In this document: positions 9,101-15,693 of the stretch, piece after piece
How positions within the stretch are numbered: the stretch's first letter is position 1
Layout of the letters: each line of letters opens with the position of its first letter
Source of the DNA: Candidatus Cloacimonadota bacterium
GTDB lineage: Bacteria > Cloacimonadota > Cloacimonadia > JGIOTU-2
DNA: 18,137 bases
Direction of reading: 5' to 3'
Assembly: GCA_011043895.1 (NCBI GenBank)
Contig: DRBZ01000098.1
Span: 1 to 18,137, forward strand
Position numbers and translations under genes: made by a program
The notes under the pieces: generated by a model
Seen by the model: the letters and a program-made list of their open reading frames with translations, nothing else
What the model was told of the DNA's origin: nothing
Databases searched by the model: none

Positions 9101-9164
9101 TGATAATCCAAATATATATTCCCAAGGTCGCAGAATTACCCTTGGCCTTAGATTTGAATGGTAA
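6129..9164 (+). CDS. TonB-dependent outer-membrane receptor with CarboxypepD_reg-like N-domain
   Basis: A 1011-aa outer-membrane receptor that would move a ligand across the outer membrane using energy from TonB/ExbBD. Residues 1-22 are a signal peptide. About 27-105 is a carboxypeptidase-regulatory-like beta-sandwich (GKLAGRVVD, GANVMI, TTDEKGRYIIINIPPGTY). A possible Ton box is EGITVKAE (112-119). The plug follows at about 125-232 with DIEQMPVQSVQEIV, LHIRGGRANEVVYTIDG and GGFTAEFGNAQSA. The rest is barrel, with NVSPRLGVSHP, NPNLKPETTITYEVGVEHQ and a terminal strand ending in Trp (LGLRFEW). A calcium-type loop D966-x-N-x-D-G-K-x-E lies just before the last strand, so probably in the last extracellular loop. 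No SusD neighbour is present, so it is not a SusCD pair. Substrate is unknown. Downstream exbB, exbD and tonB genes suggest its own energy supply. Confidence 0.92.
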   Translation: MKRYVFAFTFVVLVLLVGGLNAGTTGKLAGRVVDIDSGEPVIGANVMILEKQIGATTDEKGRYIIINIPPGTYEVKAFRMGYQAVTITDVKINLDLTTTINFELKSTDTQIEGITVKAEQQLVEKDITGSEKIITSEDIEQMPVQSVQEIVAVTAGAVGSGQNLHIRGGRANEVVYTIDGMSVSNPVDNGFGMELDMDAVGDMSVQTGGFTAEFGNAQSAIINLVTKSGGPEYSGKFEVATDHLFDEGNNHDQVKFALGGPVIPSGSQHQRDKFTFYFNITGDWSDTRYKDYYTINEEDVLFPWLASKSWEAFGDSLHYYNQINEIVGERNKVWMFEIGDRYLNNYQANFKTKFQISPTVKLTAAIRGDRETQLPYNHLQRYSLKYNNHFNTQHNQLALTWDHTLSPKMFYTIRTSRFQTDIELNPGVARDWYFQPENTTWNNPTWTEDPTSNNFGVNIPGAEENEIIEYLDQFNDEQPIPRFNNPGTQAGNFWKDETITYTFRGDLTYQINEIHNAKTGIEIKFNEIYKDRLTNPWEIDDVERLPSYLSTCTKIDTNVTPYDPTTMVPYGQYIYYKDDFTKAIQFAGGDIDGYKAFPWQGAYYIQDKMEWEGMIVNAGMRFDFWYLGDKYQVKSDTTGQYIDSEWDYVEYIQEDADGDNFEIKREKVNKFQINVSPRLGVSHPITEKDVLHFAYNYQSQLPPMQYVFTSATPKAGEVGVNVGNPNLKPETTITYEVGVEHQMGEDYLLDVTLFYKNIYNLVSILDNDYSLLPDSIAQAGRQYWLYISNDYGSARGVELTLRKRFSNFWGFNAGYTYSWANGRNSGAHDARENLREFPLDWDIRHNASLNIDFRIPEDEEFYLLGIKMPDKFYTSFLWRIQSGAPYTPITPDPESNQELDTNSDRLPWTNSADIRVSKSFNLFGDTKFNIFLNISNLFDTKNINYVDAKTGETPDKGTFTYWDTYDLNGDGKIELEDGEDVNGAAIYLASLDNPNIYSQGRRITLGLRFEW

Positions 9165-9168
9165 AAAT

Positions 9169-9176
9169 TAAGGAGG
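9169..9176 (+). promoter_or_regulatory. Ribosome binding site deciding the ExbB start (GTG)
   Basis: TAAGGAGG, a near-perfect anti-16S match, lies eight bases before GTG 9185. The upstream in-frame ATG at 9158 sits inside the receptor gene and before this site, so it cannot use it. Confidence 0.8.
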
Positions 9177-9184
9177 ATATACAA

Positions 9185-9997
9185 GTGTATACCAATAAGA
9201 AATTCAGAATTCTGCTCCTGGCATTTTTGATGGTCGGCATGTTTGTCGGAAATCTGTGTGCTCAGGATACCGAAATGATGGCTGAAGATGATACTACAGC
9301 TATTGTTGAAGAAGAAGTAATTGAAGTTGAAGAAACAACTCAACAAGTGGGTGGATTAGAAGGATTTGCCCGTAAAATTGTTGGAAGTGGTTTAGTTGAC
9401 CTCTTTATTAAAGGTGGATGGGTTATGTATCCAATGCTCATTTTGGTTATCTGGGCATTAGCCACCTCTATATGGAAAATCATTTCCCTTCGTTATGCAA
9501 AAATTTCAGTTCATGATTTTCTAGAGAAGCTTCTCCCGCTTGTCAAAGAAAAGAAATTCGAGGAAGCCACAGAGCTTTGCGCAAAAACCCGTGGACCTGT
9601 TGCCAGTGTTCTTCACGCTGGTCTTCTTAAAATTGATCAGGGTACAGAAGAAGTGGAAAAAGCAATTGAGCATGCAGCAATCCTTGAAATGTCATTCCTT
9701 GAAAAAGGACTTATTGCACTTGCGACAACCATTAACCTTGCTCCCATGCTTGGATTCCTTGGTACTGTTGTGGGTATGATTCAGGCATTTGAAGCTATTG
9801 CCGCTGCTGGTGAGGTCGAACCTACTATCGTTGCGAGCGGTATCTCTGTAGCATTGATTACCACTGCATCAGGTCTTGCAGTAGCTATTCCAATCCAGTT
9901 ATTCAATAACTTCTTTGTCTCAGTTATTGATGGCTTGATCATTGATATGCAAACAGGCTCGGAAAAACTTACCGAAACCCTGATGGAAGTAAAATAA
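9185..9997 (+). CDS. exbB: ExbB/TolQ/MotA-family proton channel with N-terminal signal peptide
   Basis: A 270-aa inner-membrane proton-channel subunit that, with ExbD, turns proton flow into work on TonB. The GTG start has an excellent ribosome binding site and gives the hydrophobic leader FRILLLAFLMVGMFVGNLCAQ (cleavage probably after Ala26). A very acidic, probably periplasmic stretch follows (about 29-50). The core then shows TM1 at about 78-101 (GGWVMYPMLILVIWALATS), a cytoplasmic domain, TM2 at about 176-202 (NLAPMLGFLGTVVGMIQAF) and TM3 at about 214-245 (GISVALITTASGLAVAIP). The TM2/TM3 pore motifs are typical of ExbB. Classical E. coli ExbB has no cleaved signal peptide or acidic ectodomain; such extended forms are known elsewhere. 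It lies 20 nt after the receptor gene and before two exbD genes, which supports ExbB over MotA or TolQ. Confidence 0.9.
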   Translation: MYTNKKFRILLLAFLMVGMFVGNLCAQDTEMMAEDDTTAIVEEEVIEVEETTQQVGGLEGFARKIVGSGLVDLFIKGGWVMYPMLILVIWALATSIWKIISLRYAKISVHDFLEKLLPLVKEKKFEEATELCAKTRGPVASVLHAGLLKIDQGTEEVEKAIEHAAILEMSFLEKGLIALATTINLAPMLGFLGTVVGMIQAFEAIAAAGEVEPTIVASGISVALITTASGLAVAIPIQLFNNFFVSVIDGLIIDMQTGSEKLTETLMEVK

Positions 9998-10018
9998 CAA
10001 TGTAAGGACATATCAGGC

Positions 10019-10432
10019 ATGAATATAGTTAAAGCAAAAAAACCACGTCTCAATCCTAAGATTCCAACAGCTTCGATGGCTGATGTGGCTTTTCTTTTGC
10101 TTGTATTTTTCCTTGTCACAACGAAGTTCGATGTGAAAGAAGGTCTCGGTTTGGTTCTTCCACCTCATTCTGAATCAGGTGGACAAAAAGTGAAGATAAA
10201 GCAGGAAAACCTGACGAAGATTAAAGTAAACAGCCGTGGTGACATCGCTGTTGATGACCAGATCGTAACACCTAAGGAACTCGAACAAATTGTGAGCGAT
10301 ATAATCGTGGAAAATCCAAAAATGGTTTTTGTACTGGAAGCTGACCGCCGCGCAAGATACGAGATGATGGTTCGTGCACTTGACCGGCTACTTGCTGCTG
10401 GCGCTCAAACCGTTTCATTATCTACCAGATAA
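10019..10432 (+). CDS. exbD: ExbD/TolR-family biopolymer transport protein, first copy
   Basis: A 137-aa ExbD/TolR protein, the partner that sits in the ExbB pore and couples proton flow to TonB. It has a short cytoplasmic N-terminus, one transmembrane helix (about 19-36, ASMADVAFLLLVFFLVTT) carrying the essential proton-relay aspartate (Asp22), and a periplasmic domain with the NSRGDIAVDDQIVTPKELE pattern. Length is normal. A TAAGGA lies 10 nt before the ATG. It is 21 nt after exbB and 8 nt before a second, different exbD. Ton rather than Tol is preferred because a receptor and TonB are in the same operon and no tolB or pal is nearby. Confidence 0.92.
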   Translation: MNIVKAKKPRLNPKIPTASMADVAFLLLVFFLVTTKFDVKEGLGLVLPPHSESGGQKVKIKQENLTKIKVNSRGDIAVDDQIVTPKELEQIVSDIIVENPKMVFVLEADRRARYEMMVRALDRLLAAGAQTVSLSTR

Positions 10433-10440
10433 GAGGACTT

Positions 10441-10848
10441 ATGGCAAAAATTCAAAGAAAAACGAAAATTGAATCTGAAATTCCAAACGCCTCAATGTCC
10501 GACATTGCCTTTTTGCTCCTCATATTCTTTATGGTTTCCACAACTTTTGTGAAAGAAAAAGGTCTTAAGGTAGAACTTCCAAAAGCAGAAGCTATACAAA
10601 AGATAAATCGAAGGAATGCATCCACTATCTACGTCAGTCGATCCGGACTTATCTCAATTGATGATTTTGCTACACCGGTCAATCAGATTCAATATGTGAT
10701 GCAAGCAAAAGTTGCTGAAAATCCTTCAATGGTCACAAGCTTCAGAACGGATAAGAATACAGAATATGGCATAATGGTAGATATTATGAATGAGCTAAAG
10801 AAGGCAAATGCTTTGAGGGTATCCTTTGAAGCACGGAAAATTAGGTGA
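10441..10848 (+). CDS. exbD: ExbD/TolR-family biopolymer transport protein, second copy
   Basis: A 135-aa paralogue of the preceding gene with the same plan: basic N-terminus, transmembrane helix at about 18-35 (ASMSDIAFLLLIFFMVSTT) with proton-relay Asp21, and a periplasmic domain (VSRSGLISIDD). The helices are close, but the periplasmic halves differ clearly, so this is an old paralogue and not a recent copy. AGAGGA lies just three bases before the ATG, a short spacing. The two ExbD proteins could form a heterodimer inside the ExbB pentamer, or each serve a different state of TonB. Tandem exbD genes are known in other bacteria, for example Xanthomonas. Confidence 0.92.
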   Translation: MAKIQRKTKIESEIPNASMSDIAFLLLIFFMVSTTFVKEKGLKVELPKAEAIQKINRRNASTIYVSRSGLISIDDFATPVNQIQYVMQAKVAENPSMVTSFRTDKNTEYGIMVDIMNELKKANALRVSFEARKIR

Positions 10849-10878
10849 TTCACATAAATTCAAAAAAGGTTTTAAATT

Positions 10879-11517
10879 ATGCAAAATAAATCTGTTACTT
10901 CTCAAACTGATTGGAAAGAGATCGCAAGCTCATTTTATGAGAAATCTCTTGCTCTTGCACTCCTATTACTGCTGTTTACCTTTATGGTCTTTCCAAAGAT
11001 CGAGGTAAAACCCTATCAGCATAAATCAAAGGAGATCCAAACAATTGAGATTCCACCTGAAGTACGACAAAAATTCAAACCACCGGAAGAGGTCAAACCT
11101 ATCATACCTTTAACGATTGAAGAAAGCGATGAGGGTAGCGATGAAGATATTGAGGAGATCGAGACGATCGGTCCTACCACACTTGATCTTACGAAACCTC
11201 CCCCCGTTTCCCGCGAAGGTACCACACCGAAATTTGTTGTTCATGAAGAAGAACCGATTCCGATTAAAAAAGTACGACCTGCCTACCCTGATTTTGCTCG
11301 AAATGCAGGTATTGAAGGTGAAGTTATAGTGCGTGCTGAAGTGTTTGAAGACGGTTCAGTTGGAGCAGTTGAGATCGTGAAGAGTCTTCAATCAGGTCCA
11401 GGTGGCTTGGATGAAGCAGCAATACAGGCAGTGAAACAATGGACGTTCATTCCAGCAAAGAACCAGGGAAAGCCTGTTGCAGTCTGGGTTATTTTTCCGA
11501 TCACTTTCCAGTTATAA
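10879..11517 (+). CDS. tonB: TonB energy-transducer protein
   Basis: A 212-aa TonB. It is anchored in the inner membrane and spans the periplasm to contact the Ton box of the receptor. Seen: a cytoplasmic N-terminus, one membrane anchor (about 23-38, SLALALLLLLFTFMVF), a proline-containing linker (PPEVRQKFKPPEEVKP, 59-74), an unusually acidic patch at 81-95 (EESDEGSDEDIEEIE), and a complete C-terminal domain at about 128-212 (VRPAYPDFARNAGIEGEVIV, DEAAIQAVKQWTFIPA, GKPVAVWVIFPITF). AAAAGG lies nine bases before the ATG. The linker is shorter and more acidic than the Pro/Lys-rich one of E. coli TonB. It completes a receptor-ExbB-ExbD-ExbD-TonB set, so it is probably dedicated to this receptor. 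Confidence 0.93.
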   Translation: MQNKSVTSQTDWKEIASSFYEKSLALALLLLLFTFMVFPKIEVKPYQHKSKEIQTIEIPPEVRQKFKPPEEVKPIIPLTIEESDEGSDEDIEEIETIGPTTLDLTKPPPVSREGTTPKFVVHEEEPIPIKKVRPAYPDFARNAGIEGEVIVRAEVFEDGSVGAVEIVKSLQSGPGGLDEAAIQAVKQWTFIPAKNQGKPVAVWVIFPITFQL

Positions 11518-11562
11518 AATTGAAAGAAGCTATATTATGGATAAAATTTTAATGAAAAAAGT

Positions 11563-11568
11563 AGGAGG
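11563..11568 (+). promoter_or_regulatory. Ribosome binding site deciding the start of the 1012-aa secreted protein
   Basis: AGGAGG lies four bases before ATG 11573. The longest frame would begin inside tonB (11477). Other in-frame ATGs at 11537 and 11552 have poorer sites and would place charged residues before the signal peptide. Confidence 0.7.
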
Positions 11569-11572
11569 TAAT

Positions 11573-14500
11573 ATGCGCTTAAAAATTGGAATCCTACCTC
11601 TCTTCCTGGTAGTATTGCTGATGTTGACATTCTCAAGTTCTATGCTTTGGGGGCGATCAGTTAATGGTGGCTCCGGCGCAGATAAAAGACTTGATATCTT
11701 TCACTATCACAATGTAGGAAACATATGGTTACGAGTGAGTAACTATGGTTTCTTTGGATCTGGTGATGATGTCGTTCCTCAATGGCCCTCGCTGGAATAT
11801 CCCGGTGGATCTGGTATCGACTATCTTTACCAAGGTGCACTCTGGTTTGGAGCCAAGAAGCAACGTCGAAATGACTTTGGACAAAAACTCTATTGGCTCG
11901 ATGCAGATCATGAAGAAACGACCACGACACCAACTGAATACGGAAGAGTGATCGATACGCTTGTTACTGTCGGATTCGATGGTGACGATGATTATTATGA
12001 ATTCCTTCCAGCATATAATCCGTTGGAAGAAAACCCTCTTGGTCCAATGTATGACATATTTAATCTGAAGGACGGCGTGAGCACTGCATCGATTCGTACT
12101 CAGAAAACAGGTGTGGACGATGATGGAGATGGTAAGATTGATGAAGATCCCATTGGTTTTGCTTTTCCATACAGAGAGACTGTTCCCTCGCAGTTCAGTA
12201 CTTTTTATCCGGGTAATAATTCCTGGAGAGGAATGGTCGAAAGAACACAATGCGAACCAGAAGAGATTTTAGCAAATATTGATATCTGGTTCCCGCTTGG
12301 TTTCCTTGATCTGGGATATGTCGATCCAGATAGTATCTATAACTTTGCAGAAGCCCAAGATGATGATGGTGATGGACTGAAAGATGAAGATGGCTACCCG
12401 ATATCAGAACAGGATTTTCTGGGTTATTATTATGACTATAGCCCCTTTGGAACACCTGGTGAACGTGTCCAGGAATCACAATCCTATTCACAGGAACATA
12501 TTCCCAATAATATTCGTGTGCGTCAGGTAAGTTTCCAGTGGAGCTATGAATATATTAAAAATCTCGTCTATGTTGAGTTTGATATCACCAACATGAATCC
12601 AAACGACACATTGTTTGACTGTGCGATGGCAATATATATGGACTGTGATGTTGGTCCTCAATCCTGGGGAGCTCAAGCACGTGCAGGCGATGACATAAGT
12701 AGTTATGTGCCCGGCGAAGGATATGAATTTGCTTTCACTTTTGATGCTGACCAGGATGGTGGTCTTACCACAGGATATGTAGGATCTCGTGTTTGTACTC
12801 CGGATCCAGAACAGCTTGACTTTGCGTGTTGGACCTGGGACGTTGGAGATGGCCCTACACATAATGTTCCTAATGCGGATAGAAATGAAAAATATTGGCT
12901 CATGACACATAACACAAATTCTTTCAGTACTAAATACACTTCATTAAGAGAAGATCCCAATGCTCAAATGAATGATCCCTGTGATACACGTTATCTTTTT
13001 GCTTTCTATGGTGACCAACAAGGATTCACTGCTCCCTCAGATTCAAGCTGGAACCTTAAACCATACGAAACGATGAAGATCGTCATCGCAGTTTTCCCAG
13101 GAGATGATATCGAAGAACTGAAAAGAACTGCAGTTTGGTCAAAAGTCCTGTACGGTGAAGCTCAGACACTTACGACAGTTGTCCTTCCAGATACATTTAA
13201 ACACTATGAAGCACCCGGTCCACCAGATATTCCCAATATGACGCTTGACCAATCTCAGAACGGTGATACGGTATTTGTGTATTGGGATAATCGTTCAGAA
13301 TTTACAGTTGATAGAATGACGCTTACAAAAGAATTCATTGGGTGGCAAAATACAATTCCATACCTTGATAGCTACATAGATAAATATTACGAACAGCTTG
13401 CCCATTATGGTTATTTCCCCGAAGAATTTGATCCCTGGCATTGGAATGGAAGCACCTACAATATCAATGCAAAAGTAAATCCGTGGACAGCTTTCCGCCT
13501 GCGTCATGACTTTCAGGGTTACTCTCTCTGGAAAGCTTCGAACTCAGGTGAACAGGATGCCTATATGAGAATGGATCGATGGGATAAGATCGACACACCT
13601 CAGGATATGCGAGATTATGATGTATGCATGAATCTTCCGGTGGATAGCATGAACGTTTATTACGGTGGGCAACTCGGTATCAATAGTGGTTTGCCAATGC
13701 CCTATGTTGTCGGCTCAAACCCTGATGATGATATTGTATACATCTCTGATGACAGCACCGTATATTGGACTGACTATTTCCATATGGATTCCCTCTATTC
13801 TTATGTACCTATTCACCCAGGAGAAACAGTAAACGGAATTCCTTTATATAATGTACTTGATAGCGCAGATGTTGATCCCCCTTATAAACCAACACCCGCT
13901 CATCCAATTCTGACTGAAGCAGAGAAACATGCAAATGCACTTCTTTTTAAAAATCCTGTGATTGACGATGAGTTATATTTAGATCTCTACGATGATATGT
14001 TGATGCCTTTCCCGGGTCATCTTGGTCAGGCACACCCACAGGGATTACTTGAATTGAAGAAAGAAAGACTGTCTCGTCGTTACTATGTACATCCAATTTT
14101 ATATCCCGAGAAAGGTGTAGAGAACTATTTTGCTGTTACATCTTTCGACAGAGGAATTCCTTCTCAGAGTCTTCAGTCACTTGAATCCGGTAAAGATGGA
14201 AACCGCATAACAATCTTTGGCGGACCATCAGCTGCCTCATCACTTGATAATGTGTATGTTGTTCCCAATCCATATCTTGGTCAAAGCAAATTTGATGGAC
14301 GTCGAGACAAAGATGAAAAAGGTGATCGTAGTAAACGTATCTGGTTCGTAAATCTTCCAGAAAATTGCACTATCAAGATCTTTACTCTTGCAGGAGACCT
14401 TGTCGATGAAATTGAACATAATGGCTCTTCGATTATTGACGTCATCAATCCAAGTAAAGCATCACAAACAGGAATTGCACCCAGTGGCTCAGAACCATGG

Positions 14501-14611
14501 GATATGCTTTCCAAGCATGAACAGATTATTGCAAGCGGTGTGTATCTCTATTCTGTAGAAGACCATGCAACTGGTGATGTTAAAGTTGATAAATTCGTTT
14601 TAATTAAATAG
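11573..14611 (+). CDS. Large secreted/surface protein with calcium-type loops, FN3-like region and C-terminal sorting-type domain
   Basis: A 1012-aa protein I cannot name. Residues 1 to about 30 are a signal peptide (MRLKIGILPLFLVVLLML). The mature N-terminal region has many aromatic and Gly/Asp residues (for example PQWPSLEYPGGSG), a style I recall from surface proteins of FCB bacteria. Acidic calcium-type loops sit at 182-192 (DDDGDGKIDED), 263-273 (DDDGDGLKDED) and about 391-397 (DADQDGG). A fibronectin-III-like segment may begin near 547 (APGPPDIPNMTL, then FVYWDN). The last about 120 residues (893-1012) begin NVYVVPNPYLG and end SGVYLYSVEDHATGDVKVDK plus FVLIK, which fits a FlgD-Ig/type IX-type C-terminal domain. 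No catalytic motif is evident. It lies between tonB and a PorV-like gene, so a surface-anchored or exported binding protein is plausible. Confidence 0.75.
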   Translation: MRLKIGILPLFLVVLLMLTFSSSMLWGRSVNGGSGADKRLDIFHYHNVGNIWLRVSNYGFFGSGDDVVPQWPSLEYPGGSGIDYLYQGALWFGAKKQRRNDFGQKLYWLDADHEETTTTPTEYGRVIDTLVTVGFDGDDDYYEFLPAYNPLEENPLGPMYDIFNLKDGVSTASIRTQKTGVDDDGDGKIDEDPIGFAFPYRETVPSQFSTFYPGNNSWRGMVERTQCEPEEILANIDIWFPLGFLDLGYVDPDSIYNFAEAQDDDGDGLKDEDGYPISEQDFLGYYYDYSPFGTPGERVQESQSYSQEHIPNNIRVRQVSFQWSYEYIKNLVYVEFDITNMNPNDTLFDCAMAIYMDCDVGPQSWGAQARAGDDISSYVPGEGYEFAFTFDADQDGGLTTGYVGSRVCTPDPEQLDFACWTWDVGDGPTHNVPNADRNEKYWLMTHNTNSFSTKYTSLREDPNAQMNDPCDTRYLFAFYGDQQGFTAPSDSSWNLKPYETMKIVIAVFPGDDIEELKRTAVWSKVLYGEAQTLTTVVLPDTFKHYEAPGPPDIPNMTLDQSQNGDTVFVYWDNRSEFTVDRMTLTKEFIGWQNTIPYLDSYIDKYYEQLAHYGYFPEEFDPWHWNGSTYNINAKVNPWTAFRLRHDFQGYSLWKASNSGEQDAYMRMDRWDKIDTPQDMRDYDVCMNLPVDSMNVYYGGQLGINSGLPMPYVVGSNPDDDIVYISDDSTVYWTDYFHMDSLYSYVPIHPGETVNGIPLYNVLDSADVDPPYKPTPAHPILTEAEKHANALLFKNPVIDDELYLDLYDDMLMPFPGHLGQAHPQGLLELKKERLSRRYYVHPILYPEKGVENYFAVTSFDRGIPSQSLQSLESGKDGNRITIFGGPSAASSLDNVYVVPNPYLGQSKFDGRRDKDEKGDRSKRIWFVNLPENCTIKIFTLAGDLVDEIEHNGSSIIDVINPSKASQTGIAPSGSEPWDMLSKHEQIIASGVYLYSVEDHATGDVKVDKFVLIK

Positions 14612-14620
14612 AAAAGGTGG
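14612..14620 (+). promoter_or_regulatory. Ribosome binding site deciding the PorV-like start
   Basis: AAAAGGTGG lies five bases before ATG 14626. The possible GTG start at 14617 falls inside this site, so ATG 14626 is preferred and gives the signal peptide MKRIILVLLALLL. Confidence 0.75.
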
Positions 14621-14625
14621 TAAGA

Positions 14626-15663
14626 ATGAAAAGGATAATTTTAGTACTCTTGGCCCTTTTGCTGATACCAACCTTGATTCAGGCAGATATTTTTGCTAAG
14701 GTCGGTACTGCTGGACTACAGTTCCTGAAACTCGGTGTGGATGCACGTGCTATTGGAATGGGTGAAGCCTATACTCCCTATACAAAAGGTGCTTCTTCCA
14801 CCTATTGGAATGTGGCAGGTCTCGCATATACTAATGGTACCGAATTATTTGTGAACCATACTCAATACGTTGCAGACATCAATCATGATTATCTCACAGT
14901 TGCAATACCAACTTCTTTTGGTGTGTTTGGTATTACCGGTTCCATACTCTATATGGACTGGATGGATGTGACAACTGATGATGAATTTGGTCCTAATGGT
15001 GAGCAATTCACTTGTAGCGATATGATGGCAAGTCTCTCTTATGCCTCAAAGCTTACTGATAAATTCTCCGTTGGTCTCAGCTTTAAGTATCTTAGAGAGA
15101 ATCTTGATGAGTATGATGTAAATGGATGGAGTATAGATCTTGGCTCTCTCTACAATACTGGCTGGCGTGATCTTACAATTGGCATGAGCTTGAGAGATTT
15201 CGGTCCCGAAATGAAGTACACACTCGACAATGACCTTGACGGCTTGATAGATGAAGATCCCTTTGATCTCTTGGATAATGATGGCGATGGATTGATAGAT
15301 GAAGACAGAGAAGAGCTCTCATTCCCATTACCTATGAACTTCTCACTTGGTATTGCTATGAACATTTTTGAATCAAAGATGCAGGAACTTACTGCAGTTT
15401 TCCAGGTAGATAACTGTGTAGATCGGCTTGAAACTTACAATGCAGGTTTAGAATATCGTATTGGCACATTCTATCTTCGTGGCGGATATCAGTTCCAGAA
15501 AGATGCTCAAGGTGCTACTTTTGGTCTTGGCTGGAAACTTCCAACTTCCTTCGCTATAATGGAAATTGATGCAGCATATACTCCTTATAATGGTTTAGAA
15601 GAAAAGATGGATGGTAAATTTCTCACTGGACCCAAACGTCTGTCTTTAAAGATGAAATTTTAA
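14626..15663 (+). CDS. PorV/PorQ (UPF0164) family outer-membrane protein
   Basis: A 345-aa outer-membrane beta-barrel of the PorV/PorQ family. In Bacteroidota, PorV is the shuttle that hands cargo with a C-terminal sorting domain from the type IX translocon to the attachment complex. Residues 1-20 are a signal peptide ending in IQA. The family signature follows: GTAGLQFLKLGVDARAIGMG, AYTPYTKGASSTYWNVAGLA, then HDYLTVAIP and the closing LKMKF. An insert at about 201-227 carries two tandem acidic calcium-type loops, in the turn between DFGPEMKY and FPLPMNFSLG that I recall as short in other members. It lies between two genes for proteins with sorting-type C-terminal domains, which fits a role in their export or anchoring. 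Many PorV/PorQ relatives have no proven secretion role, so family membership is firm and function inferred. Confidence 0.85.
   Translation: MKRIILVLLALLLIPTLIQADIFAKVGTAGLQFLKLGVDARAIGMGEAYTPYTKGASSTYWNVAGLAYTNGTELFVNHTQYVADINHDYLTVAIPTSFGVFGITGSILYMDWMDVTTDDEFGPNGEQFTCSDMMASLSYASKLTDKFSVGLSFKYLRENLDEYDVNGWSIDLGSLYNTGWRDLTIGMSLRDFGPEMKYTLDNDLDGLIDEDPFDLLDNDGDGLIDEDREELSFPLPMNFSLGIAMNIFESKMQELTAVFQVDNCVDRLETYNAGLEYRIGTFYLRGGYQFQKDAQGATFGLGWKLPTSFAIMEIDAAYTPYNGLEEKMDGKFLTGPKRLSLKMKF
15226..15306 (+). repeat. In-frame 48-nt-period tandem repeat coding two calcium-type loops
   Basis: Two copies of an 11-residue unit occur inside the PorV-like gene: DNDLDGLIDED (15226-15258) and DNDGDGLIDED (15274-15306). 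They differ at one residue and start exactly 48 nt (16 codons) apart. Aspartates at alternating positions match thrombospondin-3/EF-type calcium loops. Confidence 0.75.
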
Positions 15664-15693
15664 TAATAAGCAATAATTGATGGAGGACAGAAA

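Noticed and set aside
6129..9164. SusC-type receptor of a SusCD glycan system
   Set aside because: No SusD-like lipoprotein is adjacent; the following genes are exbB, exbD, exbD and tonB.
9185..11517. Tol-Pal system (TolQ/TolR/TolA)
   Set aside because: No tolB or pal gene is present, the last protein has a true TonB C-terminal domain, and a TonB receptor heads the operon.
11477..11572. Large secreted protein starting at 11477, overlapping tonB
   Set aside because: It would overlap the conserved end of the TonB C-terminal domain and put about 32 extra residues before the signal peptide; AGGAGG before 11573 fits better.
11729..12250. 173-residue open frame on the - strand
   Set aside because: It lies wholly inside the 1012-aa gene, has no family features, and is the shadow of a frame with clear protein motifs.
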